Assembly: GCA_026075535.2 (NCBI GenBank)
Contig: AP026549.1
Coordinates: 8,742,001-8,806,000 of the forward strand
Reading direction: 5' to 3'
Source of the DNA: Tricholoma matsutake
Taxonomy: Eukaryota > Basidiomycota > Agaricomycetes > Agaricales > Tricholomataceae
DNA: 64,000 nt
Both the position numbers and the translations under genes were made by a program. Below, piece after piece: positions 12,901 through 22,987 of the stretch. The notes under the pieces are model-generated. The model was not told the DNA's origin. It saw only the letters and a program-made list of their open reading frames with translations, and did not search any database. Numbering within the stretch: position 1 is the stretch's first letter; every line of letters starts with the position of its first letter.

Positions 12901-14844
12901 TGTCCAAGACGTGAAGATCAACAGGAATGGCAGCAATTGCCCCGTCGATCAGGCAGGCAGAGGAAAATCCCAAACCGTCCCGGCAATACCTATGGAGAAC
13001 AGCGACTCCCCTCTGACATAGAGAGAGACATTGCGCGTGATCGATATTGGAAGAAGTCTGTGGGTCAAGATTCGGATCATAACCGAACACGACCACGACC
13101 TCAACAGCAAGAACCGGTTGCTGGACCAAGTTTGGCACCCCACGAGAGTGTGCCCAATTCCAATAATCAAGAACATGATTACCCAATGGGGGAACCGGAC
13201 GAAGCAGGTTATATTAAAAAGATAACCAAGGAAGGTGGAGATGAGCTTATCCGCTGGCTGTTATCAAAAGCAGTCACACCATCAAGCGGAAAAAGCCTAG
13301 TTCCAAACCAATTTCGCGATATTGCGTGCCTACCCCGGCAGCAGCAACTTGAGTGGAAACAGGCTTGTCGTGAAGAGTTAGAGGCTCTTCGCAAGCGACA
13401 AGTCTATGATATCGTCGATCTTCCACATGATCGGAAAATGATCAAAAATAGATGGGTTTTCTCCGTGAAATCGGATGGAAGAAAACGAGCCAGACTCGTG
13501 GCCAAAGGCTTTTCACAAGTCGAAGGCATTGACTTTGATGAGATTTTCTCACCAGTAGTCCACTACGAGACCGTACGCCTCATGTTTGCCCTTGCGTCTC
13601 TAGAAGGCATGTATATGACCGGTCTAGATGTAAAAACCGCATTTTTATATGGCAAACTTGATGAGGAGATCTATATGGATCAACCCGAGGGTTTCAGACT
13701 CGAGGGTAAAGAGCACAAAGTAATGTGCTTACGCCGAGCATTGTATGGCCTTAAACAGGCTTCACTAGCATGGTGGAAAGAGCTAGAGGCATTTATGCGC
13801 ACCATTGGGTTTGTGCACGCCAGCTCCGATGCCGGCATCTTCATACACAAGGATCCTAAGACAGGCAGCATCATTATTGCACTAGTCTATGTTGATGATG
13901 GCTTGTTCATGGGCAAGAACAAGAAACTTGTGGATGAAAAGAAGAATGCTTGCCTGAAGCATTGGGAGTGCCGTAGTACTGAAAAAGTCATGGAATTCTT
14001 AGGCATGCATGTCACCCAGACCGCTACAAAAGTCAAACTCGATCAAACAGAATATCTCACCAAAGTGCTCGAGAGGTTCGAGATGACAAATGCCAAAGTT
14101 GCCCCCACTCCACTCCCGACTGGCTACAAACCGTCGGAGAACACAGCAATGCCAAATGCGGCGCTTAGATCGAAATATCAGTCTGTGATCGGATCTTTAT
14201 TGTATCTGATGCTCAGAACGCGACCTGATATCGCTTACACGGTAATCAAGATGTCGCAATTCTTGGCTAATCCTAGCCAAGAACATCTAGACAAAGCAAT
14301 GTACATAATGCGCTATCTGGTGGGAACCCAGAAGTACAGTATAGTCTACGATGGAGAGAAATCCGAGGGGCTGCAGGCCTTCACAGATTCTGATTGGGCA
14401 GCTGACACTGTCAAGCGCCGATCTACAACGGGTTACTTTGCTACTCTGGCGAGTGGCATTGTGTGCTGGCAGTCCCGTTTACAAAAAACTGTAGCACTGT
14501 CATCCACAGAAGCCGAATATATGGCTCTCTCCGACACTTGTCGGCAGATAGTGTGGATAGAGTCCTTATTCCAGGAACTTGGATATACACTGAAGCGCGT
14601 ACCAATCTGCGCTGATAATCAGGGATCCATCTTTATTGGATCAAATCCAGTTCAGGAAAGAAGGACCAAACATATAGACATTCGCTACCACTACACCCGC
14701 GAATGCATAGAAAATGACAAAGTCACAGTCGTTTTCATTCCTGGAAGTGATAATCCGGCTGACATGTTCACAAAGAACCTTGGTGCCATCCTATTCAGGA
14801 AATTTGGAGACTCTCTCGGAATTACTTTCGAGATTCAAACTTAG
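9976..14844 (+). pseudogene. Copia gag-pol polyprotein with three in-frame TGA codons
   Basis: One continuous frame of 1,622 codons, broken only at 10705-10707, 10885-10887 and 11962-11964, all TGA. Gag is MSSTLEKLVQTFDGSNYIQW..., of the UBN2/Retrotran_gag type. Protease has WIMDSGASKHFTG. Integrase has a zinc region H-x-H-C-x2-C (WHRRLGHP...ICPGCAEG), core residues in HSDL, HVDPGGEF and NGHAE. Reverse transcriptase has RWVFSVK...ARLVAKGFSQ and the catalytic YVDD. RNase H has FTDSDWA and SSTEAEYMAL. The third TGA falls at SDS-x-ADKSFELIHSDL, where relatives carry Arg. Length and motifs are those of a full Copia polyprotein; the catalytic acidic residues of RT are intact. Confidence 0.95.
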
Positions 14845-14867
14845 CTGCTTAGAGCGCTGTACAGTTT

Positions 14868-14876
14868 GAGGGGGGG
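14868..14876 (+). promoter_or_regulatory. Polypurine tract of the Copia element
   Basis: GAGGGGGGG lies directly before the 3' LTR, the usual site for plus-strand priming. Confidence 0.8.
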
Positions 14877-15150
14877 TGTTGAAATTAATCCCAGTGATGC
14901 ATGCTGTATACATGAGGCAATACATGCAGCATACGCATGTTACTGCGCTTACTGCGCATACATGCGGTAAACACATTCCTGAGTCATGTGACGTCCTTAT
15001 TATTATGTATATAAGGAGAACCTGTACCGTAGTAGGAATACAGTGTTCTTACCTCTGCTAACCCTAGCTGTAAGTCTAAGTAAACCCCAGGTAGGTTGTA
15101 AGGAACGTGTTGTCTCTTCCACTGTGCAGCGTATATAGTCTGCTCCAACA
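14877..15150 (+). repeat. 3' LTR of the Copia element
   Basis: 274 bp, TGTTGAAATT...GCTCCAACA, followed by the TTGGA duplication at 15151-15155. It retains three CpG dinucleotides that are lost in the 5' LTR. Confidence 0.95.
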
Positions 15151-15159
15151 TTGGATATC

Positions 15160-16800
15160 ACCACGGTTGGCAGATAGTTTTTTTTTGGTGCTGCCATGGA
15201 TGCAATACATTCAATAGATCCCTTATATATTTCATCTACTAATGAAATAACCATGCATATATTCTTCAAACTATGTGCCCCTAAGTGCCGGTGCATTATC
15301 ACCACCATTGTCACTACTATCACCGGTCCCTACAAAGTACCGTTTGTGTATAGATTCTTTTATGAGAAGGGCCCATAGACATTTCCTTAGGTCATGTACA
15401 GTGACCGTCGCTGATCATGGCACCAGTCATTTGCTTAGCTCTGAACTTGTATGCTTATTGCCCCTGGTAACATTATCACTACACCATGTCGGGTGCCGAC
15501 TTTATGTTTTCCGGTGCCGAGACATCCTGTTAGGAAATAGCTGACTGCCACACAAGCGACAGTTGCTGTCTGGCCAGTGTCAGGATTAATCTATGTCTAC
15601 TCTCATTGCACATTACTACTGTCTTTGACTAATGATTGTTCTCTTCTGTTATGTGCCTGTGTATATCCCTACCGGCACCGGTCACTACAATGTACTGTTT
15701 TAGGATATATTCTTTATGATTTGTAATAACAGCAGTAATTCAAGTCCTGTACGCTATAGTCATGTGGGCCCATACTGTTTTCCTTTTACTGTCATGGGCC
15801 CACCCAATCATTCCATCGAGCGTATCATTCGTATGGGCCCATTTCCCTGTATGCTTTTTGGATGGGCCCATACACATTTTCGTAGCTCATGGGGTTCTAC
15901 AATAACCAGCGCCAGTCATTCACTTAGCTCTTGACCTTGGATGCTTATCGCCACAAGTGACTTTATCACTACCAGCGCCGGTCACTACAATGTTTATCTT
16001 TTCCTACATAAACAACTTGTTAAGTGTCAAGGTGCTCCCTAACCTGATTCTGCACATCCTCCCAGTAAGCCAACAATTTCCTGTCCTTCTGAAGTTGGGC
16101 ATCATTTTCTCGGACCATCGACTTTATCACTACCGGCACCGGTCACCTTTTCACTCCTGGTGCCGGGCACTTTTCACTACCGGTGCCAGTCACTACAATG
16201 TACTGATTTTGCATATATCCTTATCCTCCCACATTCCTGCAGCATACAGCATGTCACCATTCCTTTGTTTGTTATCCATGTTCTAGTGCACACTGGCCAT
16301 GATTAGCATACAAGTCTTTTAAGAACTATGTGCATGACCGGCGCCCACTTTATCTTTTCCTAAATAGACGACTTAAGACAGTATGGGCCCCCACAACTAT
16401 AGCGTACAGGACTTGAATTACTGCTGCTATTACAATACAAATCTTTTAAGAGCTATGTGAATCACCTGCGCTGACTTTATGTTTTCTGGCACCGAGAGAT
16501 GCACTGAAGTCATGTGGGCCCATACTGTTTTCCTTTTACTGTCATGAGCCCACCTGATCATTCCATCGGGCATATCATTCATATGGGCCCATTTCCCTGC
16601 ATTATGTTAGGATGGGCCCATACGCATTTTCTTAGCTCATACAGTAACCGGCGCCGGTCATTCGCTTAGCTCCACTGTTACGCTTATGGCCGCCGGTGAC
16701 TTTATCACTACCAGTGTCGGTCACTTCAATGTACGTTTGTTGTATCTATCCTTGTAGCCTCCTTCCACATTCCTACAGCATGATGAATTCAATATATACC
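15160..16800. repeat. GCCGGT-rich interspersed repeat array (right), inverted relative to the left array
   Basis: About ten units with cores such as CTACCGGCACCGGTCACTA and TATGGGCCCA blocks. The stretch 15540-16119 is the reverse complement of about 1038-1600, including the coding tail of the first hypothetical gene. The stretch 16125-16310 matches 1690-1830 inverted, so the order of blocks is changed. No coding sequence is supported. Confidence 0.7.
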
Positions 16801-16904
16801 TTATACTCCATCTATTAATGAAGCAACTATGCATATATTGATCAAAATATATACACAAATAGGCATAGTATAAAAAATATTGTTAATTTTTATCCAATGT
16901 AGAA

Positions 16905-18709
16905 TTATGCCAGGGGTGTTGATGTTTTTGGAATTGAGACAGTGGTATCAGGCGGGAGGGGGGACATTTGTGCAGTGTATGTTGATGTTGGATCCGGGGA
17001 GGTAGAAGTTGCAGCTGTGTTGGTGAAAGAACTGGTGTCAGGGATCACCGATGTAGCTGTGGTCATAATAATGGGAACAGGCGACGGTGGGGAGTGAATG
17101 GATTCATGCAAATGGGCTGGATTGACAAACATTGATGACTTTGGGAGATGGATCGTCAACGGCGCCGTGGCATCTGCATTCCGTGGATCTTCGTCTTCTG
17201 ATTCCTCCTCAGAGCTTCCCTCGTTCTCCAATTTGGCCAGCCACTTGTTCGTTGCCGCCAATTGACCATGCAACATGAAAACCTCCTGCTTTATCTTCTC
17301 CAACTCCATCCCATTCCTCAACCCCCTCATCTCAGCCTCCAGCACTGGAATGCTCACCAGCACCTTTTCTCTCAACTCACCCATCTCAGCCTCCAATGCC
17401 GGAATGCTCACTGTCATCTTTTCCTTCAATGTGTTCAAAACTTCTGTGTATCCATGCAACATGAGGCTTTCCTTATCCAATTTCCCTTGATTTTCTGCCA
17501 AGACTGATATGAGCGTGCAGAGGTCTTGGAGCTCCCGTTGTAAACCACCAATGGTGGGCATGCGATTGGGATGGGTGACACGACCTGGGGGCAGTGGCGC
17601 AGGAAGTGTGGTGTTGATGGATTGGGGGATCATGAGGCTTGTTGATGGGACAGGCTCTGGGGTTGGTATATGGTCGGAGATGCATGAAGTTGAGGGGACG
17701 GGGGCTGGTGTGATGGGGATGTACTCATCTGACTCACCAGCGGTGTCTGCTGCCCGGTGTTTTCTCTTCGGCGCCGTTCTCGGTCGTTCACTTTCCTCTG
17801 CCTTCACCTTTTTCTTCCCAACGACCTTTTTTCTCCCCTTGAGCTTCCCTGCCACTATCAATTCATCCCGCCGTGCTGAACGTGATGCTGTATATGAGCA
17901 TTTCATCTTGCCCTTGTGGCACGTCACGCAAGCAATCTGGATGCCCGTCATTCAGCAGGTTGTCAGGCCCCTCAAACTGCAGGTGTCGCACAGAGCAGTG
18001 GGCCGTTCCACAACAGACCTCCATATATCGTCTTCAGGTAGAGCAGGAGTGGCCATCATGATTGGCAGGTTGGCATGGATGAATGGTGGCTCTTTTGTGA
18101 CATTGCTGTCCTCTGTTTCAGGCGGCACCAGCTGTGGCGACACCTTTCAGTGTTTCAACTGAGGTGGAGCCAGGTGTTCTATGACCTTCTTTTCCTTGCC
18201 CTTGCCCTTGCCCTTGCCCTTGCTCTGGGCTCTTGCAGCCACTTCTGTTTGGTTGGTCTGAGCCTCCGGCATCACAGTGGTAGGAATGGGTGCAGACATG
18301 GCAACGAGTGATTCAGCTGCAGAACTGGGAGCAACGATGGGTGGAGTAGCCATGGTGGGGATTTGGAGCATAACATGCATGGCTGGGAGAGTGCTGCTTG
18401 GCGCAGCGATGGGCGAAGGTTGACAAATATATATGCTCCAGTCAATGGATTCCCAAGGCGCTGGGCCAGACTTATCCCACTGATGGAGTACTTTGAACAC
18501 GTGTTTGAGGAACGGTGTCATCGCCGCTTCCTTCGCCAACACCTTTTGCCTATAATCCAACTTCAAAGCCTTCTTAGAAAGATTCATAGGACATAATAAA
18601 AATCACGCACCAACTTGCCCAACATGGATTTCGAATCCATGGTCATCTGAGTACCATCCAAAAATGTATTGAGGGCGCGCTCCATGGATTCGGTGTGCTG
18701 AGAAGACAT
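16905..18709 (-). pseudogene. Cys-cluster, coiled-coil protein of the basidiomycete zinc-cluster-like type, two in-frame TGAs
   Basis: The model has exon 1 at 18709-18611 (MSSQHTESMERALNTFLDG...), a 38-nt intron (18610-18573) and one long exon to TAA at 16905; together 588 codons plus the stop. In-frame TGA codons occur at 18149-18147 and 17954-17952. The protein has a GKGKGKGKGK basic run, then two cysteine motifs, CDTCSLRGLTTC and CVTCHKGKMKC, like the C-x2-C-x6-C half of fungal Zn2Cys6 clusters. Lys/Arg-rich and Pro/Ser-rich stretches, a coiled coil (LREKVLVSIPVLEAEMRGL) and an acidic patch (EEESEDED) follow. It is divergent from, and 92 bp away from, the IPGSPDSP gene. A related protein lies at 58.5-59.4 kb inside an LTR element. 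Function is unknown; DNA binding is a guess. Confidence 0.6.
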
Positions 18710-18801
18710 GATAAAACTCTTTGTACTTAGGGTGGATGCAGTTGATAGTGTCAATAAATGCAATGTCAGTTTCAACTTCCATATTCAAAATTCATGTGAC
18801 C
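18710..18801. promoter_or_regulatory. Short divergent intergenic region, probable shared promoter
   Basis: Only 92 bp separate the start codons of the two outward-facing genes at 18709 (minus) and 18802 (plus), so any promoter elements must overlap or lie within the genes. No clear TATA box is seen. Confidence 0.35.
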
Positions 18802-20307
18802 ATGTTTGTTGATCAATTTTCGCGTCTTATGGAATATTCAGGCAGCTCATCAGTAAACTTGCCAAATTTGCCACCAACAAGTATGCCCACTCTGGACCTC
18901 GACACCTTGGATATTCCTGGTAGTCCTGATTCACCAGCGGTGGATATAAATAATCTGGACCTGGCCACTTTTCATATTCCTGAACATCCTGATTCACCGG
19001 TGGTGGATGGTACTCTTCATTTCTCCATACCACGTTCATCGATACATTCCTCATTTGCTTTTGATATTTCTGAAGCGGCTGCAGATATTACCCATTTGGC
19101 AACCCCACCCACCCAAAATTCCCAATCTTTTGACTTGGATGCATTTCACATTCCTGGTAGTCCCGACTCACCCACAGTGAGCACCATTCATTTGACATCA
19201 TCACCGCCACACCATGACCTAGATCTCTTTCATATTCCTGACTCGCCGGCCACCAATGCATTTTATATTCCTGGTAGTCCTGACTCGCCAGTGGCGATCA
19301 GCACTGTTCATTTGACATTATCGCCGGCACACCATGACCGAGACATGTTTCATATTCCTGACTCACCGGCCGCCGATGCATTTTATATTCCTGGTAGTCC
19401 TGAGCTGGTGGTGAGCACCACTGTTCATTTGACACTATCGCCAGCACACCATGACCTAGACATGCATATTCCTGACCCGCCGGCCGCCGATGTGTTTTAT
19501 ATTACTGGTAGTCCTGAGTCGCCAGTGGCGAGCACCACTGCTCATTTGACATCATCCCCGGCACACAATGACATGAACATGTTTCATATTCCTGACTTGC
19601 CAGGCACAGATTGTTCTGGAGTTGATTTTGGAGCCCCAATGGTGCTACATACCCATACCATTGACCCAGACACTTTTTATATTCCTGGCAGTCCTAATCA
19701 TTGGGCAACACTGCCATCACAATTACAAATGGTGGACACTCTTGAGATCCCTGCCAGTGTTGACATGCCAGATGCAGACAGTGCACACTTCTGGTTTACT
19801 GAGGTGACTGAAGGTAGTGACATGGAGCTCGATGTCTCTATAGCCTATATCAAACCTGTGCTGGATCATGTCACCCCAACATTGTCCTCGCCTGGATCTT
19901 CTCATAGTTCAATATTGACACAGAGAGATTCAGATGAGGTCCATTCCCCCCCTGGCTCTCCCCAAAATGTTCCTCAGTGCACTGTCCACCTTTCATTACC
20001 CAGCCACATTCATCCAGTATTCCCAGGTTGTACTCCATCGACACCAGCATCATCCCAGCAGGCCCCCCAAGTAAGTCCTGAACTTTGGCCAGGAGCTGTT
20101 GAATAATGATTGTAGGAGATTTTGACTTATTCTGACGCTGTTGAACACAGCTACCGCGAGGCCATCAAGACAGTGAAGTCCAACATTGCAGTAAACCATG
20201 CCCTTCACCAGCAGCTCACCACCCTTGATGAGGCAATGTGCCAGATGGCCCAATTAATGCAGCAGAAGTGCAGGACAATGATGAATTCTTTACCAAGGAC
20301 ATTGTAA
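18802..20307 (+). CDS. Intact protein with degenerate IPGSPDSP repeats
   Basis: Two exons, 18802-20070 and 20116-20307, with a 45-nt intron (GTAAGT...TGTAG), give 486 aa with no disruption. The first Met after the upstream divergent gene (MFVDQFSRLMEYSG) is taken as start; Met at 18829 is an alternative. Residues about 35-300 contain repeated blocks built on F-(H/Y)-I-P-G-S-P-D-S-P alternating with S-T-x-H-L-T-x-S-P-A-H-H-D-x-D-M. The block of roughly 40 residues recurs about four times with drift. There is no signal peptide, membrane segment or known enzyme motif. The C-terminal exon (EILTYSDAVEHSYREAIKTV) is helical. The repeated Ser-Pro suggests a disordered, possibly phosphorylated protein. 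Not a family I recognise. Confidence 0.7.
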
Positions 20308-20329
20308 AATTATCACTAGCAACTTCTTT

Positions 20330-20720
20330 TGTTTTGCTTAATGTATATGTCAACCATGCTAGCCGGCACCGTTTTTTGGCAATTACAATCTTTTCAGTAA
20401 TTACCGGCGGCGAGAATCATCACCCATGAAGGGTAGACCATATTTTTCTAGCAATTACTGGCAGCAATTGTTGCTGCTGGTACTATAATTCTATTCACTG
20501 GGCCCACACGGATCAAGCAATTACCACCGGTAATAATCATCGCCGGTGCCATGTAGTAAAATGGTGACCGTGCTAGCCGGCGCTGTGAGTCAGATGTTAC
20601 TGCCACCGAGAATCTTTCAGCAATTACCACTGGGAAGAATCATCACTGGCAGTGAATCTGTATACTGGGCCCACATGGATGCATCACACCCTCGGCCCAC
20701 ACGAGTCTTTCCTGCTATGG
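20330..20720. repeat. CCGGC-rich repeat tract
   Basis: Recurrent units of the type AGCAATTACCRSCGGYGA...ATCATC (about 20385, 20450, 20520 and 20610) alternate with GGGCCCACA motifs. It is related in style to the arrays at 1.1-2.1 and 15.2-16.8 kb but has a different unit (CAATTACCGGCGG). From 20720 to 21040 nothing is recognised. Confidence 0.5.
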
Positions 20721-21040
20721 GCCCAATCCGCTACTGACGGATCTATCATCGTTTTGCAGAAATCCGCTGGACGGATGTATCGTGGATTTCTACTGAATAG
20801 GCTGATGGGTCTATAGTGCATGTGCTGTGAAATCTCACTTGATCAAGTATCCTACATAGCAAAAAGCAAGAACTAGTAGCAGATAGTACTCAGACACCAT
20901 CTATACCTGTGATACCATCAGATGGGTTGCAGTATAGCATGTTGTTCTATTTTCAGACACCGTACCCATACCTGTACAACCCACCATGTGATCACCGCGG
21001 GGATCACTGTACCCATGATATACACTAGACACAACGAGCT

Positions 21041-21880
21041 TTGACTGAAGACCGTACCTGGCGAACTAGTGCAGCAAGAAAGTACAAGCCCATAGACCAC
21101 AAAGTACGGCTGGTGCCAACTTACATGCCGGACCCCACTGGCCAGGTATTCGAACCTATAGTAATTCCAGAGCTCGCTCCTCTACCTCTTGAACCCCCAT
21201 TACTTGCAGATTTCAAACCAACATCGTGTTTGACTCATGAATGCCTCGACTATATGCTAGCAACAATCCCCAAAGGTTTCCTTTCAGACCGTGAAATTGA
21301 CTTATTAGTTTTTGTTATTAGAACTCATGACATGGCCTTTGCATTCAACAACATGGAATGAGGTATGTTCTCCCACAAGCACTTCCCTGACTATGAGATC
21401 CCCATTATAGAACACACGATGTGGGTACAACCACCAATCTGCATCCCAAAATCCATTGAAGAAACAGTCCGACAAATGCTGCTCGACCAGAAAGCTGCTG
21501 GCAAGTATGAGTACTCAACAGCATCTTAACACGTCTGGATCTTTATGGTACTAAAGAAGCTTAGACTTCGGATTGTCCACGACGTTCAGGAACTTAACAA
21601 AATCACCGTGCATGACTCAGCATTACCTCCCCGAACAGACAATTTTGCAGAAGGCCTGGTTGGTAGGGTAATTTATGGTCTAGCTGATTTGTTCTCAGGT
21701 TACGATGGGCGGATCCTGGCGGTAGGATCACATCTGCTCACCACATTCAACTCAATCATTGGCCCTCAATGACTGACAGTTCTACCCCAAGGTGCCACGA
21801 ATTTGGTGCCAGAATTCCAACAGTGTACAAGGCATATGCTACAACAAGAAATCCCAGAGAACAGTGATGTATCGCCGTAA
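21041..21880 (+). pseudogene. Gypsy/Ty3 reverse transcriptase relic, truncated before the catalytic YxDD
   Basis: The translation follows the N-terminal half of a common basidiomycete Gypsy RT: KYKPIDHKVRLVPTYMPDP, DYEIPIIEHTMWVQPPICIPKSI, DQKAAGKYEYS, LRIVHDVQELN, LPPRTDNFAEGLVG, YGLADLFSGYDGR and LPQGATNLVPEFQQC. The frame is cut by stops, with TGA at 21359-21361 and 21769-21771 where relatives have Arg. It ends at EIPENSD, just before the YIDD motif would be expected, so it cannot be active. No LTR or Gag is adjacent; this is an isolated fragment. Confidence 0.85.
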
Positions 21881-22135
21881 GAACCAGTGACAGCGAAAGG
21901 ATTCTCCTTTAAGCCCAATAACGCTTCGAATGACCTGGTAGCTCTTTGTTTCATGCATTGGATTTTTTTTTTGATCGGTCGGGGATTGCGTCTGGTTTCT
22001 CGCATTCGTACCCCGCATTCTGTTCTGGTATTTAGCAATCATGTATTCGCTGGAAAGTAGTATACATAGGTGTTTCCCTTCCCTGGTGGTCTCCAATCCC
22101 AACGCCAACGCGGACCATGCGCCTTGAAAAGTGTA

Positions 22136-22567
22136 TCACGGCATCCGCACTATGTATCCTTCGTAAACCACGATGCCAGCACATATGAACAACACATAAC
22201 TCAATGTTGTCATAAACTTCCCCCGATTGCCTGCGCTACCCTCACCAACCATCCAATTGATTTCCAAATCATTGGCCACGACAGCGCCGTACGATTGATA
22301 CGTCGAAAAGAAGCTATTGGGTGGAACATACCCTCCATAATTACTGGATTGGTAATTCGAAGCCCAGGTATCTTCATCTGAAGGTCTGTGTCAAGATCCA
22401 AAGAATGGAAGAGCCAAGGCAAGGCTTACTTACTGCGTCCGATGCCCTCACTCCTGAAACCCAGAACGTCCAGTATGCCGTGGAAGATGGCTCTTGGGAC
22501 GACGTAGAAGACATTATACATGAACTTGAACGGAATTTCGACCACATAAGAAGAGTCGCGCAGAAGC
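22136..22567 (-). CDS. Small unknown protein, 3' exons (weak resemblance to the Ifi-6-16/27 family)
   Basis: Two exons are supported: 22567-22430 (frame LLRDSSYVVEIPFKFMYNV... ending GILDVLGFRSEGIGRS) and 22385-22136, joined by a 44-nt GTAAGC...CACAG intron. The second exon reads SNYQSSNYGGYVPPNSFFS then YQSYGAVVANDLEINWM, and ends with a hydrophobic segment (LSYVLFICAGIVVYEG) and TGA. The G-F-x-S-x-G-I ... Q-S-x-x-Y-G-G-x-V-P-x-x-S-x-F-S ... Q-S-x-G-A spacing is reminiscent of the Ifi-6-16 fold, but this is a weak pattern match. The 5' exon or exons (upstream, to about 22960) could not be fixed. It lies downstream of the oxygenase on the same strand. Confidence 0.4.
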
Positions 22568-22987
22568 CTGGATAGGTGAGGACTACGAACGGTATGTTAA
22601 AGATCACGATCTCAATTATGGAACAGTATAATAAGACTCAACTGAAGTTGTGGACATGGTCGATCCATTGTTCTATCCCTTTGGGTGTTGGAATAGGCAA
22701 TCTCCGTAAGTATTCTGAGTCTCTGCCATCAGCTGTTCGAGGGAATGATTGATCATGTGCGAACGGTAACTTCCATACGCATCCATGCGCACACCTCGAG
22801 TCTGTCCCTAATATCATTGTTCCCAGTGTGGAGAGACAGAGACGATGCCAGGCCCAGGGTGACAGCGTTCTGCAAGATTTCAAATTGAGCTGGGCCCGGA
22901 AAGACCACCGGTATTCAACCATGACAGATCTCGAGACAAGCACATAGGTCGTGATATACAAATAATCCCCCTACATTTTTTCCGTTC

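Larger units (their letters stand above)
9453..15150 (+). mobile_element. Complete Copia (Ty1-type) LTR retrotransposon
   Basis: 5,698 bp with two 274-bp LTRs, a 5-bp TTGGA target duplication, a primer-binding site, a single gag-pol frame and a polypurine tract. Domain order is Gag, protease, integrase, reverse transcriptase, RNase H, which defines the Copia order. LTR identity is 271/274, so insertion was recent. It landed 27 bp downstream of the stop codon of the broken hypothetical gene, inside the tract bounded by the inverted GCCGGT arrays. Three in-frame TGA codons make this copy non-autonomous as it stands. Confidence 0.95.

Noticed and set aside
320..14844. UGA reassigned to an amino acid, because so many frames are interrupted only by TGA
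   Set aside because: The intact dynamin and repeat-protein genes have no internal TGA, the lost residue is typically a CGA arginine, and the Copia LTRs show the same CpG changes in non-coding DNA.
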